DNA of 64,000 nt from Fibrobacter sp. UWB4 (GCF_002210345.1 NZ_MWQI01000008.1:1-64000); one strand, 5' to 3'. Shown: positions 1 through 10,432, numbered from the stretch's first letter. Numbers and translations: made by a program. The notes: a model not told the origin generated them from the sequence alone.

Positions 1-164
1 TCGAAGTGATGAACTCGCTCGGGCAAGTCGTGACGAAGGGCGCCATCAACAACGCTTCGGATAACGCGGCAACACTTAACCTTTCCGCTCTCGATGCCGG
101 AATTTATATGGTGCGTGTGAACGCAAAAAACATCAATTTTGCAAAGAAGATCGTGCTGAGGTAA
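1..164 (+). CDS. Secreted protein, C-terminal T9SS sorting domain (partial)
   Basis: Only the last 53 codons are in the window, read from base 3 to the TAA at 162-164. The peptide contains NSLGQVV, then LNLSALDAGIYMVRV, and ends in a basic stretch FAKKIVLR. This is the pattern of type IX secretion system type A C-terminal domains: a beta-sandwich with a 'G.Y.v.v' strand and a terminal K/R-rich strand. By family knowledge such a tail directs export across the outer membrane and is then removed. The catalytic or binding part lies outside the window, so the function is unknown. Confidence 0.75.
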   Translation, partial: EVMNSLGQVVTKGAINNASDNAATLNLSALDAGIYMVRVNAKNINFAKKIVLR

Positions 165-180
165 AGCTATAGAATGGTGA

Positions 181-204
181 TGCCCGGTCAAGCCGGGCAT
201 GACA
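181..204. repeat. Dispersed palindrome ending in ATGACA
   Basis: TGCCCGG-TCAAG-CCGGGCA followed by TGACA, just after the T9SS-tail gene. It is one member of the family of short GC-rich palindromes that recurs in intergenic gaps throughout this window. Confidence 0.7.
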
Positions 205-229
205 TGTAACGGGTTCGATAAGAACACAA

Positions 230-270
230 CAAAAACGCCCACGGGTTCATTACCCGCGGGCTGTTTTGTT
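230..270. terminator. Rho-independent terminator
   Basis: The stem GCCCACGGGT / ACCCGCGGGC (one G-T pair) has a TCATT loop and is followed by TGTTTTGTT. A run of A's precedes it on the other side. It lies between the end of the T9SS-tail gene (+) and the end of mdh (-), so it can serve both converging genes. Confidence 0.75.
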
Positions 271-274
271 AAGA

Positions 275-305
275 AGGAGATTCCCGCTCGGAGGCGGGAA
301 TGACA
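275..305. repeat. Dispersed palindrome ending in ATGACA
   Basis: GGAGATTCCCGC-TCGGAG-GCGGGAATGACA, immediately downstream of the mdh stop codon. It has the same architecture as the copies at 2898, 50924 and 51922. Confidence 0.7.
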
Positions 306-314
306 TTTCTTAAA

Positions 315-1346
<1,032 letters not shown>

Positions 1347-1539
1347 TTATTTATTTGGCATCCGGGACGTTGAAAATGAACCCAATCCGACCGTCCAGGA
1401 CTGTTTTTCGGAAGTATCCGTCAATTTTTCGGGAACACCAGTTCTAGCGGGATTTCTCCTCATTACATCCAAGCCAGTAATTATATATAAATTAAATAAA
1501 ATCACTTTGATGCCAAAGACGTCCGTAACGATTACTTTT

Positions 1540-1570
1540 CTACTAACTAGTAACTAAAAACAAGTAACTA
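1540..1570. repeat. Heptad repeat array (AGTAACT type)
   Basis: Consecutive 7-base units CTAACT, AGTAACT, AAAAACA, AGTAACT follow one another in strict 7-base register directly before the hisS promoter box. It is one of about eleven such arrays in the window. Confidence 0.6.
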
Positions 1571-1592
1571 TTTTTCTAAATTTCACCGCACT

Positions 1593-2897
1593 ATGAGTAT
1601 TGCTATTCCTCAGTTGCCCAAAGGCACACGCGATTTTTACCCGGAAGCCGAGCGCATCCAGAACTACATTTTTGACACATGGCGCAAAGTCGCCGAAAGC
1701 TTCGCCTACGAAGAATACGAAGGTCCGATGTTTGAACATCTGGAACTTTACACCGGCAAGTCCGGCGAAGAAATCGTAAGCCAGCTTTATAACTTCAAGG
1801 ACAAGGGCGACCGCGAAATCGCTCTCCGCCCCGAAATGACGCCGACACTCGCCCGCCTCGTGATCCAGAAGGCCCGCGAACTCAAGAAGCCGTTCAAGTG
1901 GTTCTCCATGCCGCGCCTGTTCCGTTACGAAAAGGCTCAGAAGGGTCGCCTCCGCGAATTCTTCCAGCTGAACATGGACATCATCGGCACCGAAAGCATT
2001 TACGCCGAAGCAGACTTGCTCGCCTCCATCGCCACAATGTTGCGCAAATTCGGTCTCAAGGACGCGGACTTTGCGATTGGCGTTTCGAGCCGCAAGCTCC
2101 TCGCCACCTACCTCGAAGAAATTGGCGCCCCGAACCCGGCCCTCGTTTACCCGGTTCTCGACCGTCGCTTGAAAATCGGCCCGGAAGCTTTTGCCAAGGC
2201 TCTTACCGAAGCCGGCCTCACCGAAGCGCAGATCAAACAGCTCGACGACTTCATGAGCTGCAAGTCCATCGAAGAAGTGAAGGCCGCCGTCAAGAGCGAA
2301 AACGCAACAGCCGCTCTCGCCGAAATCGAAGACCTCTTTGCAACGCTTGCCGCAGCAGGCTTTAGCGAATGCGTGAACCTCGACCTCTCCATCGTGCGCG
2401 GTCTCGCCTACTACACGGGCATCGTGTTCGAAGTATTCGACAAGGGCAAATCCATGCGCGCCATCGCTGGTGGCGGACGTTACGACAGCCTCACCGAAAA
2501 GCTCGGTGGCGACCGCATCCCGGGCGTTGGCTTTGGCATGGGCGACGTCGTGCTCGCCGACCTCCTCCGCGAACGTGGACTTTTGCCAAGCCCGAAGCAG
2601 CATGTGGATTTCTACATCGCAAGCTTCACGAACGACATGAAGAAGATCTTCGAAACGGCTCAGGTGTTCCGCGCAAACGGCAACGCTGTTTCTCACCCGC
2701 TCGCCACAATGAAGATGGGCAAGCAGCTGGAACAGGCCAACTACCAGGGCGCAAGCATCGTCGTATATGTCGATGGTGACAAGGCGGCTGCCGGTCAGTT
2801 CGAATACAAGGACCTCCGCGACGGCACCATGCACGTGGGCGACGTCGCCGCGATTGTCGAACGCAGCAAGCAGAACATCGAAACAAAAAAGGCATAA
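1593..2897 (+). CDS. hisS: Histidine--tRNA ligase
   Basis: 434-residue class II histidyl-tRNA synthetase charging tRNA-His in the cytosol. Near the N-terminus is KGTRDFYPEA. Motif 2 is seen as RPEMTPTLAR and FSMPRLFRYEKAQKGRLREF (about 80-125). The histidine-binding loop is GLAYYTG (about 270-276), and a C-terminal anticodon-binding alpha/beta domain follows. No Shine-Dalgarno is evident: the box CTAAATTTC ends only 8 bases before the ATG, so the message may be nearly leaderless. The SGNH gene follows after a 37-base gap filled by a palindromic repeat. Confidence 0.95.
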   Translation: MSIAIPQLPKGTRDFYPEAERIQNYIFDTWRKVAESFAYEEYEGPMFEHLELYTGKSGEEIVSQLYNFKDKGDREIALRPEMTPTLARLVIQKARELKKPFKWFSMPRLFRYEKAQKGRLREFFQLNMDIIGTESIYAEADLLASIATMLRKFGLKDADFAIGVSSRKLLATYLEEIGAPNPALVYPVLDRRLKIGPEAFAKALTEAGLTEAQIKQLDDFMSCKSIEEVKAAVKSENATAALAEIEDLFATLAAAGFSECVNLDLSIVRGLAYYTGIVFEVFDKGKSMRAIAGGGRYDSLTEKLGGDRIPGVGFGMGDVVLADLLRERGLLPSPKQHVDFYIASFTNDMKKIFETAQVFRANGNAVSHPLATMKMGKQLEQANYQGASIVVYVDGDKAAAGQFEYKDLRDGTMHVGDVAAIVERSKQNIETKKA

Positions 2898-2926
2898 AGG
2901 AGATCCCCGGTCAAGCCGGGGATGAC
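2898..2926. repeat. Dispersed palindrome ending in ATGACA
   Basis: AGGAGATCCCCGG-TCAAG-CCGGGGATGACA fills the gap between hisS and the next gene. Only nine bases separate its end from the next ATG, so it would be at the 5' end of that gene's message or between two cistrons. Confidence 0.7.
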
Positions 2927-2934
2927 ATCTCTGC

Positions 2935-4551
2935 ATGACTCCAGTAAAAGTATTACTCAGCATCATTTCTCTGTACCTCGTTCTCGGGCTGATGGCGCTC
3001 GCCTACCCTGAAGACGGCATCCATGTTGGCGATACGACGCTCCGCTACCCAAAGCTTTCCCAGGTTTTCGAGAAGGCCGAGACAACAACGGACTCCGCCG
3101 GGAACAAGGTCAAGGTCGAACAGGTCGATCCGGAAGACGCCATCCGCCAGATGATGGAAGAGACCAAGGCAAAGCAATTTGCGGCGTTCTCGGACTCGCT
3201 CAAGTACTACGAAGACTTCTTTAGAGAAGGCCGTACGCGCTTCGACTTGCCCAACAACGACCCTACGTGGTTTGACCGATTCTTCCAGAATCTCCTGTTG
3301 GCAAAGAAGGATTCAAGCGTTGTCCACGTGATCCATTACGGTGACTCGCAGCTCGAAGAAGACCGCATCTCGTCTACGATCCGCGAAGACTTGCAGACTG
3401 AATTTGGCGGCAACGGCCCGGGCATGCTCCCCGCCGTGATGCACATTCCGTCGCAATCGACATCGCAGTGGAACAACGGCGACTTGCAGCGATACATCAT
3501 CTTTGGCCCCAAGGAAGAACACGCGACGCACAACCGCTATGGTCCATTGGCCCAGGTGGGTGAACTCAACGGTTCTGCCGTTATCGGCGTCAAGAAGCGC
3601 GAAGGCCGTAAGGACATGTTCCCGCATGTCGGCGGATACTCGACCATCAAGGTTCTCGCAAGCAACAAGGGCAGTCTCAAGCTCCGCCTCACCTATGAAC
3701 ACGAGATTTCAGAACAGGTTGGAACAAACGCCGACGGAACGCCCAAGTTCAAGACAAAGAACAAGAAGGAAACCGCCGAAGCCCCTGCCGTCGAAAAGCT
3801 CACTAAGCTGAACGTTTACACGTGGAAGCTCCCGGACACGACTTCGAACATCAAGCTCTACCTGAGCGGCCGCACAGAAATCTATGCCATTTCTGTGGAC
3901 GGTTCTTACGGTGTTGCGGTGGACAACGTAGCCATGCGCGGTAGCTCGGGCACGGTATTCCACAAGATCGATAGCCAGCTTCTCGCCGAATCGTACAAGG
4001 CCATGAATGCAAAACTCATCATCATGGAGTACGGCGGAAACATGGTACCGAGCATGACGCCCAAGACTCTTGACTGGAGCAAAAAGCTCATCACCAGACA
4101 AATTCAGGCCATACAGAAAGCAAATCCCGATGCTGACATTTTGTTCATTGGGCCTGCCGACATGGCCAAACAAATTAATGGAAGGTGGCAAACGTACCCG
4201 GGTCTTGGCATCACCATCAAGATGCTTCGTGAAGTGGCTCTTGAAAACGGGCTTGCCTACTGGGATATGCACCGCGTGATGGGAGGCGAAAGCTCCATGA
4301 TCAAGTGGGTCAAAAAATCCCCGCCGCTTGGCTTTACCGACCACGTTCACTTTACGCGTCGCGGTGCCGCATACATGGGCGACCTGTTCTGCTCTTCACT
4401 CCATATGTACTACGATTACTTCCAGTTCCGCGAAAGGCACAAGCTGAACGATTCAAAGCTTAAGGACATCCGAAAGTTTTCGGATAAAAAGCAGGCTAGC
4501 GCCGACACGACCAAAGTAATCGACTTGAATTCTGATAAGCTAAATCCTTAA
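2935..4551 (+). CDS. SGNH-fold acyltransferase/esterase accessory protein
   Basis: 538 residues with an N-terminal hydrophobic anchor (about 5-24) and an extracytoplasmic body. An SGNH hydrolase core is visible: IHYGDSQLEED (block I with the nucleophilic Ser), EYGGN (block III) and FTDHVHFTRRGAAYMGDLF (block V Asp and His). A second SGNH gene and an MBOAT acyltransferase follow in the same direction. By analogy with AlgI/AlgJ/AlgX and PatA/PatB, the SGNH proteins would receive acyl groups moved across the membrane by the MBOAT protein and place them on a surface glycan. The acceptor cannot be told from this window, because no glycan synthesis genes are adjacent. Confidence 0.75.
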   Translation: MTPVKVLLSIISLYLVLGLMALAYPEDGIHVGDTTLRYPKLSQVFEKAETTTDSAGNKVKVEQVDPEDAIRQMMEETKAKQFAAFSDSLKYYEDFFREGRTRFDLPNNDPTWFDRFFQNLLLAKKDSSVVHVIHYGDSQLEEDRISSTIREDLQTEFGGNGPGMLPAVMHIPSQSTSQWNNGDLQRYIIFGPKEEHATHNRYGPLAQVGELNGSAVIGVKKREGRKDMFPHVGGYSTIKVLASNKGSLKLRLTYEHEISEQVGTNADGTPKFKTKNKKETAEAPAVEKLTKLNVYTWKLPDTTSNIKLYLSGRTEIYAISVDGSYGVAVDNVAMRGSSGTVFHKIDSQLLAESYKAMNAKLIIMEYGGNMVPSMTPKTLDWSKKLITRQIQAIQKANPDADILFIGPADMAKQINGRWQTYPGLGITIKMLREVALENGLAYWDMHRVMGGESSMIKWVKKSPPLGFTDHVHFTRRGAAYMGDLFCSSLHMYYDYFQFRERHKLNDSKLKDIRKFSDKKQASADTTKVIDLNSDKLNP

Positions 4552-4570
4552 ATACCGGAGGGGGTGTTAA

Positions 4571-6607
4571 GTGAAGAAAAAGCTTGCCGTCATTGCTGCC
4601 ATTCTTGGCATCGTTAGCATGGGATCCATGGTTTCTGCCAAGGACATGGAAATCACCCCGGGCTATTATGACGTTGACTTTACGAAATACGATTTTATCG
4701 ATACATCCTTGAATACCATCCAGTTTCCGCAAGGGAGCGCGAGTTTCGAGCCGTTCTTCAAGAAGCTCGACACGCTCGTTTTCGAGAACAGGGGCAAGGT
4801 GCGCATCCTCCACATTGGCGGTTCGCACTTGCAGGCAGACGTTATCTCGGGCCGTATCCGCGAGCACCTGGTGAAGGAATACCCGGGTGCATCAGCTGGT
4901 CGCGGTTTCGTATTCCCGTATTCGGCAGCAAGGACAAACACCCCTGCAAGTTACGCTAGCTATTATAAGGGCATCTGGGACAAGAACAAGAACGTCCAGC
5001 ACGAAATCACAAAACCGCTCGGACTCCTTGGCATTGCGGTAAGCACCCGCGACCCGCGCGCCGAAATTACGCTCCTTTTGGACAAGTACAACACCGAACC
5101 GATTTGGGGCGAAACAAGCTTTAGAGTTTTCGGCTATAGCGACAGCAATGACGTGGAACCAGTGCTCCGCATCGATTCGATGGATGTTTTTGGAACGTTC
5201 GACGCCTCAAGCCAGAGCTACGTTTTCACTAGCCCGCGTCCAATTGACACGATCCAGATTGCGTTCCGCTGGGCAGACACGACCAAGCAAGCCGAAGTCG
5301 CCGCGTTCATCACGGACTCGCTATTCAAGGATTCTGTAGCCCGCGCAGACTCGCTCGCCCGCGTCGCCGATTCACTCCGCATGGATTCGCTCGGCATCAC
5401 GCCTCCGGCAAGTTCTTCACAGCAAATGGCACAGGCCGTTGCCGCAGACTCGATGTTCCAGGGCGACTGCGAAGACGTTCTCGACACGAACTGCCTGAAC
5501 CGCGACGAAGACATGCAAGCCGCACTAGATTCCGTTGCCGCAGATACGGTTCCGCCTCGCCCGCACTTTACGCTCACAGGCATCCTGGCAGAGAACAACG
5601 CGCCCGGCATCACGTACACGAATGTCGGAATCAACGGCGCCAAGGTCGCAAACTACTTCGAAGAAATTTGTCCGCTATTTGAAAAGGAAATGTCCTACTA
5701 CAAGCCGGACCTCGTCATTTTTGCCATCGGCATCAACGATGCAAACGTAGAAGTCTTTAACGACAAGCAATTCCGCGAAGAATACGACAAACTCATCAAG
5801 CGCATCCGCAAGGTCAGCCCCAAGACGGCGTTCATTTTCGAGACTAACAACGATTCCTATCGCAAAGTCCGCAAGAAAAAATACGTGCAGCACCCGAACG
5901 GCGAAGTCGCTCGCAAAGCTTTCTTTATGCTCGCTGACAAGCACAAGGCTGGCGTCTGGGACAAGTTCTCCATCATGGGCGGGCTTGGCTCCATGGCCAA
6001 GTGGGAAAAGGCGGACCTCGCCAAGAAAGACAAGGTCCACTTCAAGACCGCCGGTTACCATCTGCTAGGAGACATGTTCTACAAGGCGTTGATGCAGGCC
6101 TACTTCGACCACATTGCAAACCTCCCCGCAGAAGCTCCGGTCGTAGCCCAGGCAAAACCCGTTCAAGCAAAGCCCGCTCCGGCACCAACCACAATTCCTG
6201 CCGCATCAAGCGTTGCCCCCAAGACGCAAGCGCCATCGGCCAAGACAGCATCAAGCACAGCTCCGGCCACAGCAACAGCCCCTGCAAACGCAAAGGCCGC
6301 AGCCGCCATCCAAGCTAAAGTCGCAGCCCCCGCACCTACAGCAACTTCCGCAAAGACAGCCGCTCCGGCCAAACCAGAAACAACAGCCCAAACGGAAGTT
6401 CCCGCAAAACAGCCTGTTGCAAAAACGGTCGCCCCACCGCAAATGCCAAAGATTGCAGCCGCAGCCCATAAAGATGTCCCGATGCCTGAAGTCGTAAAGC
6501 AAACAGCACAACCCACACAGCCCAAAATTCAGGTTCCGCTAAAGCCGATTCCACAAGCCGCAGAAAAGCCTACAGCACCAGCACCCAGCACGACGGACTC
6601 CAAATAA
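4571..6607 (+). CDS. SGNH-fold protein with Ala/Pro-rich tail
   Basis: 678 residues, GTG start supported by a GGAGGGGG ribosome site a few bases upstream. It has a signal peptide (about 1-23) and then an SGNH-like domain: ILHIGGSHLQAD (the usual GDS is GGS here), FAIGINDANV (block III with Asn) and KDKVHFKTAGYHLLGDMF (block V Asp and His). An insert at about 255-320 is rich in Asp, Ser and Ala. The last 160 residues are almost entirely Ala, Pro, Lys and Thr, probably a flexible or wall-spanning tail. It is the second gene of the SGNH-SGNH-MBOAT set, 19 bases after the first. It probably cooperates in glycan O-acylation; this is inferred from context. Confidence 0.7.
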   Translation: MKKKLAVIAAILGIVSMGSMVSAKDMEITPGYYDVDFTKYDFIDTSLNTIQFPQGSASFEPFFKKLDTLVFENRGKVRILHIGGSHLQADVISGRIREHLVKEYPGASAGRGFVFPYSAARTNTPASYASYYKGIWDKNKNVQHEITKPLGLLGIAVSTRDPRAEITLLLDKYNTEPIWGETSFRVFGYSDSNDVEPVLRIDSMDVFGTFDASSQSYVFTSPRPIDTIQIAFRWADTTKQAEVAAFITDSLFKDSVARADSLARVADSLRMDSLGITPPASSSQQMAQAVAADSMFQGDCEDVLDTNCLNRDEDMQAALDSVAADTVPPRPHFTLTGILAENNAPGITYTNVGINGAKVANYFEEICPLFEKEMSYYKPDLVIFAIGINDANVEVFNDKQFREEYDKLIKRIRKVSPKTAFIFETNNDSYRKVRKKKYVQHPNGEVARKAFFMLADKHKAGVWDKFSIMGGLGSMAKWEKADLAKKDKVHFKTAGYHLLGDMFYKALMQAYFDHIANLPAEAPVVAQAKPVQAKPAPAPTTIPAASSVAPKTQAPSAKTASSTAPATATAPANAKAAAAIQAKVAAPAPTATSAKTAAPAKPETTAQTEVPAKQPVAKTVAPPQMPKIAAAAHKDVPMPEVVKQTAQPTQPKIQVPLKPIPQAAEKPTAPAPSTTDSK

Positions 6608-6634
6608 TTTTTCTAATTTACAAGCCCAAAAATC

Positions 6635-8485
6635 ATGCTTGACTATATCATCCCCTACCTGACCCGCACATTTGCGTTTGACCCGAACTCCCCGTTACTC
6701 TTCACCCAGTTCTATTTCTGGGGTTTCTTCGCGGTCGTCTTTGCCATCTTCTCGCTAGTCCACAGCAAGCTTTTACTCCGCAACGCGTTCCTGTTCGCGA
6801 CGAGCTTGTTCTTCTACTACAAGACGAGCGGCAGCTACGTGTGCATCCTCATCTTCTGCGTGATAGCAAACTTCTTCATCGGCAAGTGGATCGAGAAGTC
6901 CGAGGTCAAGTGGAAAAAGAAACTTTTGATGATTATCGTCGTGATTATCGACTTGCTGGTGCTCTGCTATTATAAGTACTCCTACTTCTTCCTGGACGCA
7001 CTTTACGACTTTACCGGCATCGAACTCCACGTGTACAACTTCTTTGCCGCCGCAAGCAACGCGATGTTCAACACGCACTCGCTCGTCGATACGATTATCC
7101 TCCCGGTGGGCATTTCGTTCTTCACGTTCCAGGCGATGAGCTATTGCATCGACATTTACCGCGGCAAGATCAAGGCTGTAGACAACATTTTGAACTTCGG
7201 CTTTTACCTCTCGTTCTTCCCGCAGCTTGTGGCTGGCCCGATTGTGCGTGCAGACAAGTTTGTACCGCAGCTTTACAAGCCGTATTTCCTCCCCCGCCGC
7301 GCCTTCGGCATGGCTGTGTTCTGGATTTTGAACGGACTTGCCAAGAAGATCATCTTGAGCGACTACCTCGCCACGAACTTTGTGGACCGCGTTTTCGATA
7401 CGCCGCTCCTCTTTACCGGCCTCGAGAACCTGATTGCACTTTTCGCTTATTCGTTACAGGTTTACGCAGACTTCTCGGGTTACACGGATATCGCCATTGG
7501 CGTTGCACTTTTGATGGGCTTCCGTCTGCCGCAGAACTTCAACAGCCCGTACAAGGCAAAAAGCCCGACCGAATTCTGGCGTCGTTGGCACATCAGCCTT
7601 TCTAGCTGGTGGCGCGATTACTTGTACATCCCCCTTGGCGGCAACAGGAATGCAACCGTCGGCACGTTCTTCTGGATGGGATTCTTGAGCCTTGTGGCCA
7701 TTCTCCTTTCTGGCAGCATGTGGGTCGGCATCGCACTTGGCGTTTTCTTTGTCTACATCGCAATTTTTGCATACTTCAAGCCGGAATCCCGCAAGACGAT
7801 TACCACGAACATGAACGCCATGGCAACGCAGATTGTCGGCGGTTGGTGGCATGGCGCAAGCTGGAACTTTATCATCTGGGGCGGTTTGAATGGTTTTGGA
7901 CAAGTGTTCAACAAGCTCTGGGTGAAGCGCAGCGCAACGGTTCGCGCCTCGATTGCTCTTGGTTTCTTTGCTTTGAGTGCGATCCTCTACAAGCACTACA
8001 CGATTCCTATATGCGCCATTACCGCCGTATGGTTCGGAGTGCTTTTCGTGGGCATCTACTCGACCATCATTTATCACTTGTTCTGCAAAAAGCAACTGCC
8101 GTGGCTCACGACCGCCTGGAATGTGACACTCACGTTTGTGTTCATCACGTTCACGCGCCTCTTCTTCCGTGCAGGTTCGAACCTCGACCCAGCAGAAGCA
8201 AACGAAGTTGCATGGAACACGGCTAAGAACATGGTGCACCAGATGGGCACCGCCTGGCGCTGGGACACGATTCTCCCGATTGCATGGGAACACATCAATA
8301 TCATCCTCGTGTTCATCGCCGGTATGCTTATCCACTGGATCCCGAAGCGCGTGAAGTCCCGTTACCGCATCACGTTTGCATCGCTCCCGATTCCTGGAAT
8401 GGTTCTGGCGACGGCGTTCATCATCTTCGTGATTTACCAGTTCATGAGCGCAGACAGCTGCCCGTTCATTTACTTCCAATTCTAG
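6635..8485 (+). CDS. MBOAT family membrane O-acyltransferase (AlgI/DltB-like)
   Basis: 616-residue polytopic membrane protein. Family signatures are ILPVGISFFTFQAMSYCIDIYRG, FWRRWHISLSSWWRDYLYIPLGGN (about 310-333) and the catalytic His in WWHGASWNFIIWGG (about 408-421). Between the PLGGN motif and the WHG motif lie about 75 residues with an extra hydrophobic hairpin, longer than in AlgI. The expected role is to move an acyl group, usually acetyl, from the cytoplasmic face to the SGNH partners encoded just upstream. A CTAATTT box at 6613-6619 may give the gene its own promoter. Confidence 0.88.
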   Translation: MLDYIIPYLTRTFAFDPNSPLLFTQFYFWGFFAVVFAIFSLVHSKLLLRNAFLFATSLFFYYKTSGSYVCILIFCVIANFFIGKWIEKSEVKWKKKLLMIIVVIIDLLVLCYYKYSYFFLDALYDFTGIELHVYNFFAAASNAMFNTHSLVDTIILPVGISFFTFQAMSYCIDIYRGKIKAVDNILNFGFYLSFFPQLVAGPIVRADKFVPQLYKPYFLPRRAFGMAVFWILNGLAKKIILSDYLATNFVDRVFDTPLLFTGLENLIALFAYSLQVYADFSGYTDIAIGVALLMGFRLPQNFNSPYKAKSPTEFWRRWHISLSSWWRDYLYIPLGGNRNATVGTFFWMGFLSLVAILLSGSMWVGIALGVFFVYIAIFAYFKPESRKTITTNMNAMATQIVGGWWHGASWNFIIWGGLNGFGQVFNKLWVKRSATVRASIALGFFALSAILYKHYTIPICAITAVWFGVLFVGIYSTIIYHLFCKKQLPWLTTAWNVTLTFVFITFTRLFFRAGSNLDPAEANEVAWNTAKNMVHQMGTAWRWDTILPIAWEHINIILVFIAGMLIHWIPKRVKSRYRITFASLPIPGMVLATAFIIFVIYQFMSADSCPFIYFQF

Positions 8486-8497
8486 CGGCTTCGCCGC

Positions 8498-8527
8498 AGT
8501 AGGCGGTAGGAAGTAGGCAGTAAATTA
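8498..8527. repeat. Heptad repeat array (AGTAGGA type)
   Basis: Units AGTAGGC, GGTAGGA, AGTAGGC, AGTAAAT in exact 7-base register, just after the MBOAT gene. A small perfect hairpin (GCGGC-TTCG-CCGC) precedes it. Confidence 0.65.
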
Positions 8528-8601
8528 TAGGTTGTCAGGTATGGGGTCGCACAGAAGTGCTCTGAGGTCGCTTCGCTTTAGGCAATGAAGTCGAGGCATG
8601 C

Positions 8602-8629
8602 TTGACTTTGTTAAAAATTAACTTATATT
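8602..8629 (+). promoter_or_regulatory. Predicted promoter giving a leaderless message
   Basis: TTGACT (8602-8607), 16-base spacer, TATATT (8624-8629). The ATG of the next gene begins 8 bases after the -10 hexamer, where transcription would be expected to start, so the message would have essentially no 5' leader. Confidence 0.6.
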
Positions 8630-8636
8630 CATTTTT

Positions 8637-9188
8637 ATGAATATAAGATTACGCAAATTATTGGGGAAATTGTTCCTTTCGGGGGCTTCGTTCTTTTGGG
8701 CAAGCTGCGATTCTGGTACGTCAGCCGAAAAGCCTTCAGCATTTATCGACATTGACCAAGAACTCGCCAAAATAACACCAACGGACACAACCGGACTCAG
8801 AGGGAAATGCATTCCCGAATATCAATATTGCGAAACGACAGATAGCTGGAGTAGCTATTATTCCGCACAAGCTCACGCTGCATCAATCGCCATTGAAAAG
8901 CTCAATGAACAGCACAAGGATGATCCAGACTATTGGTACGGCTATAACAGATGTTATAGGGATATCTTAGGACATCTAGGGAATGCGCCTGTATATGGTG
9001 TTCCAGAATGTCCCACAGACCTGACACCTTGTGAAACAGACGGATCGACCTACAGCGTTTATAACCAAGTCCGCATCGACGAAGCTTATATCGAAGCTCT
9101 GCAACGCAAAGAACAAAACTATTACGAAACCGTTAAAAGCACTCTCGAAGAAATCAACGAAGGCATGGAAAAATGCGGAGTGCAATAA
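8637..9188 (+). CDS. Predicted lipoprotein, unknown function
   Basis: 183 residues. A basic N-terminus and hydrophobic stretch end in WASCDSGTS, a plausible though imperfect lipobox with Cys at 24. The mature part has several further Cys residues and a charged, helix-prone C-terminal half (about 120-180) suggesting a short coiled coil. I do not recognise the family. The gene stands alone behind its own promoter and has no Shine-Dalgarno. It is less GC-rich than its neighbours. Confidence 0.65.
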   Translation: MNIRLRKLLGKLFLSGASFFWASCDSGTSAEKPSAFIDIDQELAKITPTDTTGLRGKCIPEYQYCETTDSWSSYYSAQAHAASIAIEKLNEQHKDDPDYWYGYNRCYRDILGHLGNAPVYGVPECPTDLTPCETDGSTYSVYNQVRIDEAYIEALQRKEQNYYETVKSTLEEINEGMEKCGVQ

Positions 9189-9361
9189 CGAATTTTTGAC
9201 CATTTTTATAGAAATTTGCACATTCAAGGGTTTTCATAAGTTTACAAGAATACTACACAAAGTTTTCTTGTTAATATCTCGTGAAAAAATATCCTAAACA
9301 TAGTGACAAAAAGTCCAAAATTGAGTATTATTTAGCCCATATATATAGACCCCCTATTTTT

Positions 9362-10429
9362 ATGAAGATTAAAACTATACTCATTGCAGGAGTCCTGCCG
9401 ATCGCGCTTTTTGCAAAAGACGACGATATGGCCGGAAAAATCGTTCCTCGCCTCGTTGACTCTAAAAGTACTGAATTAAACCAGACTATCGATGGAATCA
9501 ACGACTTTGCATCCGAAGCCGAAGCTCAGACTGTCGGAAAATTCGTCATCAACGAAAGCAATTTTACCCATAAAAAGACAAAGTCTCGCAAGGCTAAGGC
9601 CGCGCCGAAAGTCGAAAAAATCGAAATAATCGCCAAGCAAGACCTGATTAACGATTCCGTCACAGCAAATCTCGGTACCGAAGATGGCATTAACAGCGAC
9701 AGCCTCGATACCGAAGAAGCCGTCCGCGAATACGCCGAAGCCGATGCCGACATCAAGGCTACGACAGACTCCGCCTCTACAGGCGCTCCGGCCAAGCTGT
9801 TCGTCCTCGACATGACGACGTCCATCATCCCGACGGAAAGCCGCCGCATTGCAGGTCATTACGGTCCGCGCAAGCACCGCATGCATCGCGGTGTTGACCT
9901 CGGCCTCTGCCACGGCGAAAACCGCACGATCGTCGCCGCATTTGCAGGCAAAGTCGTCAAGGTCCGCAACCAGGGCCGCCGCAAGGGTTACGGTCGCTAC
10001 GTGATTCTCGATCACGGCAATGGTCTCACCACACTTTACGCCCACCTCGAACGCTGGAAGGTCAAGGTCGGCGATGAACTCCAGGCCGGCGATACCATCG
10101 GCATCGGAGGCAATTCAGGCCGTTCTTTCGGTGCACACCTGCACTTTGAAATGCGCTACAACGGCATCTACATCAATCCCGAAACCGTTTACGACTTTGC
10201 CGAAGGCACGTTCAGGGATATTTCCGTCACGCTCGACACAGACAAACTCCAAGAAGCTGAAGCCGCCTACCAGAAAGAAATCGGCAAGAGCAAGTTTTAC
10301 AAGGTCCGCCGCGGCGATTGCCTTGGCAAGATTGCCCACAAGTATGGCACATCTGTCGAACGCATCAAGCGCCTGAACAACCTCAAGTCAGACAACATCC
10401 GCCCAGGACAAGTGCTACGCTGCTCGTAA
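9362..10429 (+). CDS. M23 metallopeptidase with C-terminal LysM domain
   Basis: 355 residues from the ATG at 9362; the frame extends 27 codons upstream, but that stretch lacks a signal peptide. Signal peptide MKIKTILIAGVLPIALFA, a low-complexity acidic linker, then an M23 (LytM/NlpD-like) domain with zinc ligands in HRGVDLG and HLHFE, and a C-terminal LysM domain (FYKVRRGDCLGKIAHKYGTS, then NIRPGQVL). The predicted role is a periplasmic peptidoglycan endopeptidase or an activator of amidases during cell division. All zinc-binding motifs are present, so activity is plausible. A strong terminator follows. Confidence 0.9.
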   Translation: MKIKTILIAGVLPIALFAKDDDMAGKIVPRLVDSKSTELNQTIDGINDFASEAEAQTVGKFVINESNFTHKKTKSRKAKAAPKVEKIEIIAKQDLINDSVTANLGTEDGINSDSLDTEEAVREYAEADADIKATTDSASTGAPAKLFVLDMTTSIIPTESRRIAGHYGPRKHRMHRGVDLGLCHGENRTIVAAFAGKVVKVRNQGRRKGYGRYVILDHGNGLTTLYAHLERWKVKVGDELQAGDTIGIGGNSGRSFGAHLHFEMRYNGIYINPETVYDFAEGTFRDISVTLDTDKLQEAEAAYQKEIGKSKFYKVRRGDCLGKIAHKYGTSVERIKRLNNLKSDNIRPGQVLRCS

Positions 10430-10432
10430 AGC

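Noticed and set aside
1554-2966. A 470-codon frame opposite hisS
   Set aside because: Shadow frame over a recognised tRNA synthetase; composition is that of reverse-complemented coding sequence.
8487-8498. GCGGC-TTCG-CCGC hairpin after the MBOAT gene as a terminator
   Set aside because: The stem is very short and there is no T-run after it; a similar snippet occurs at 35845. Left unannotated as a terminator.
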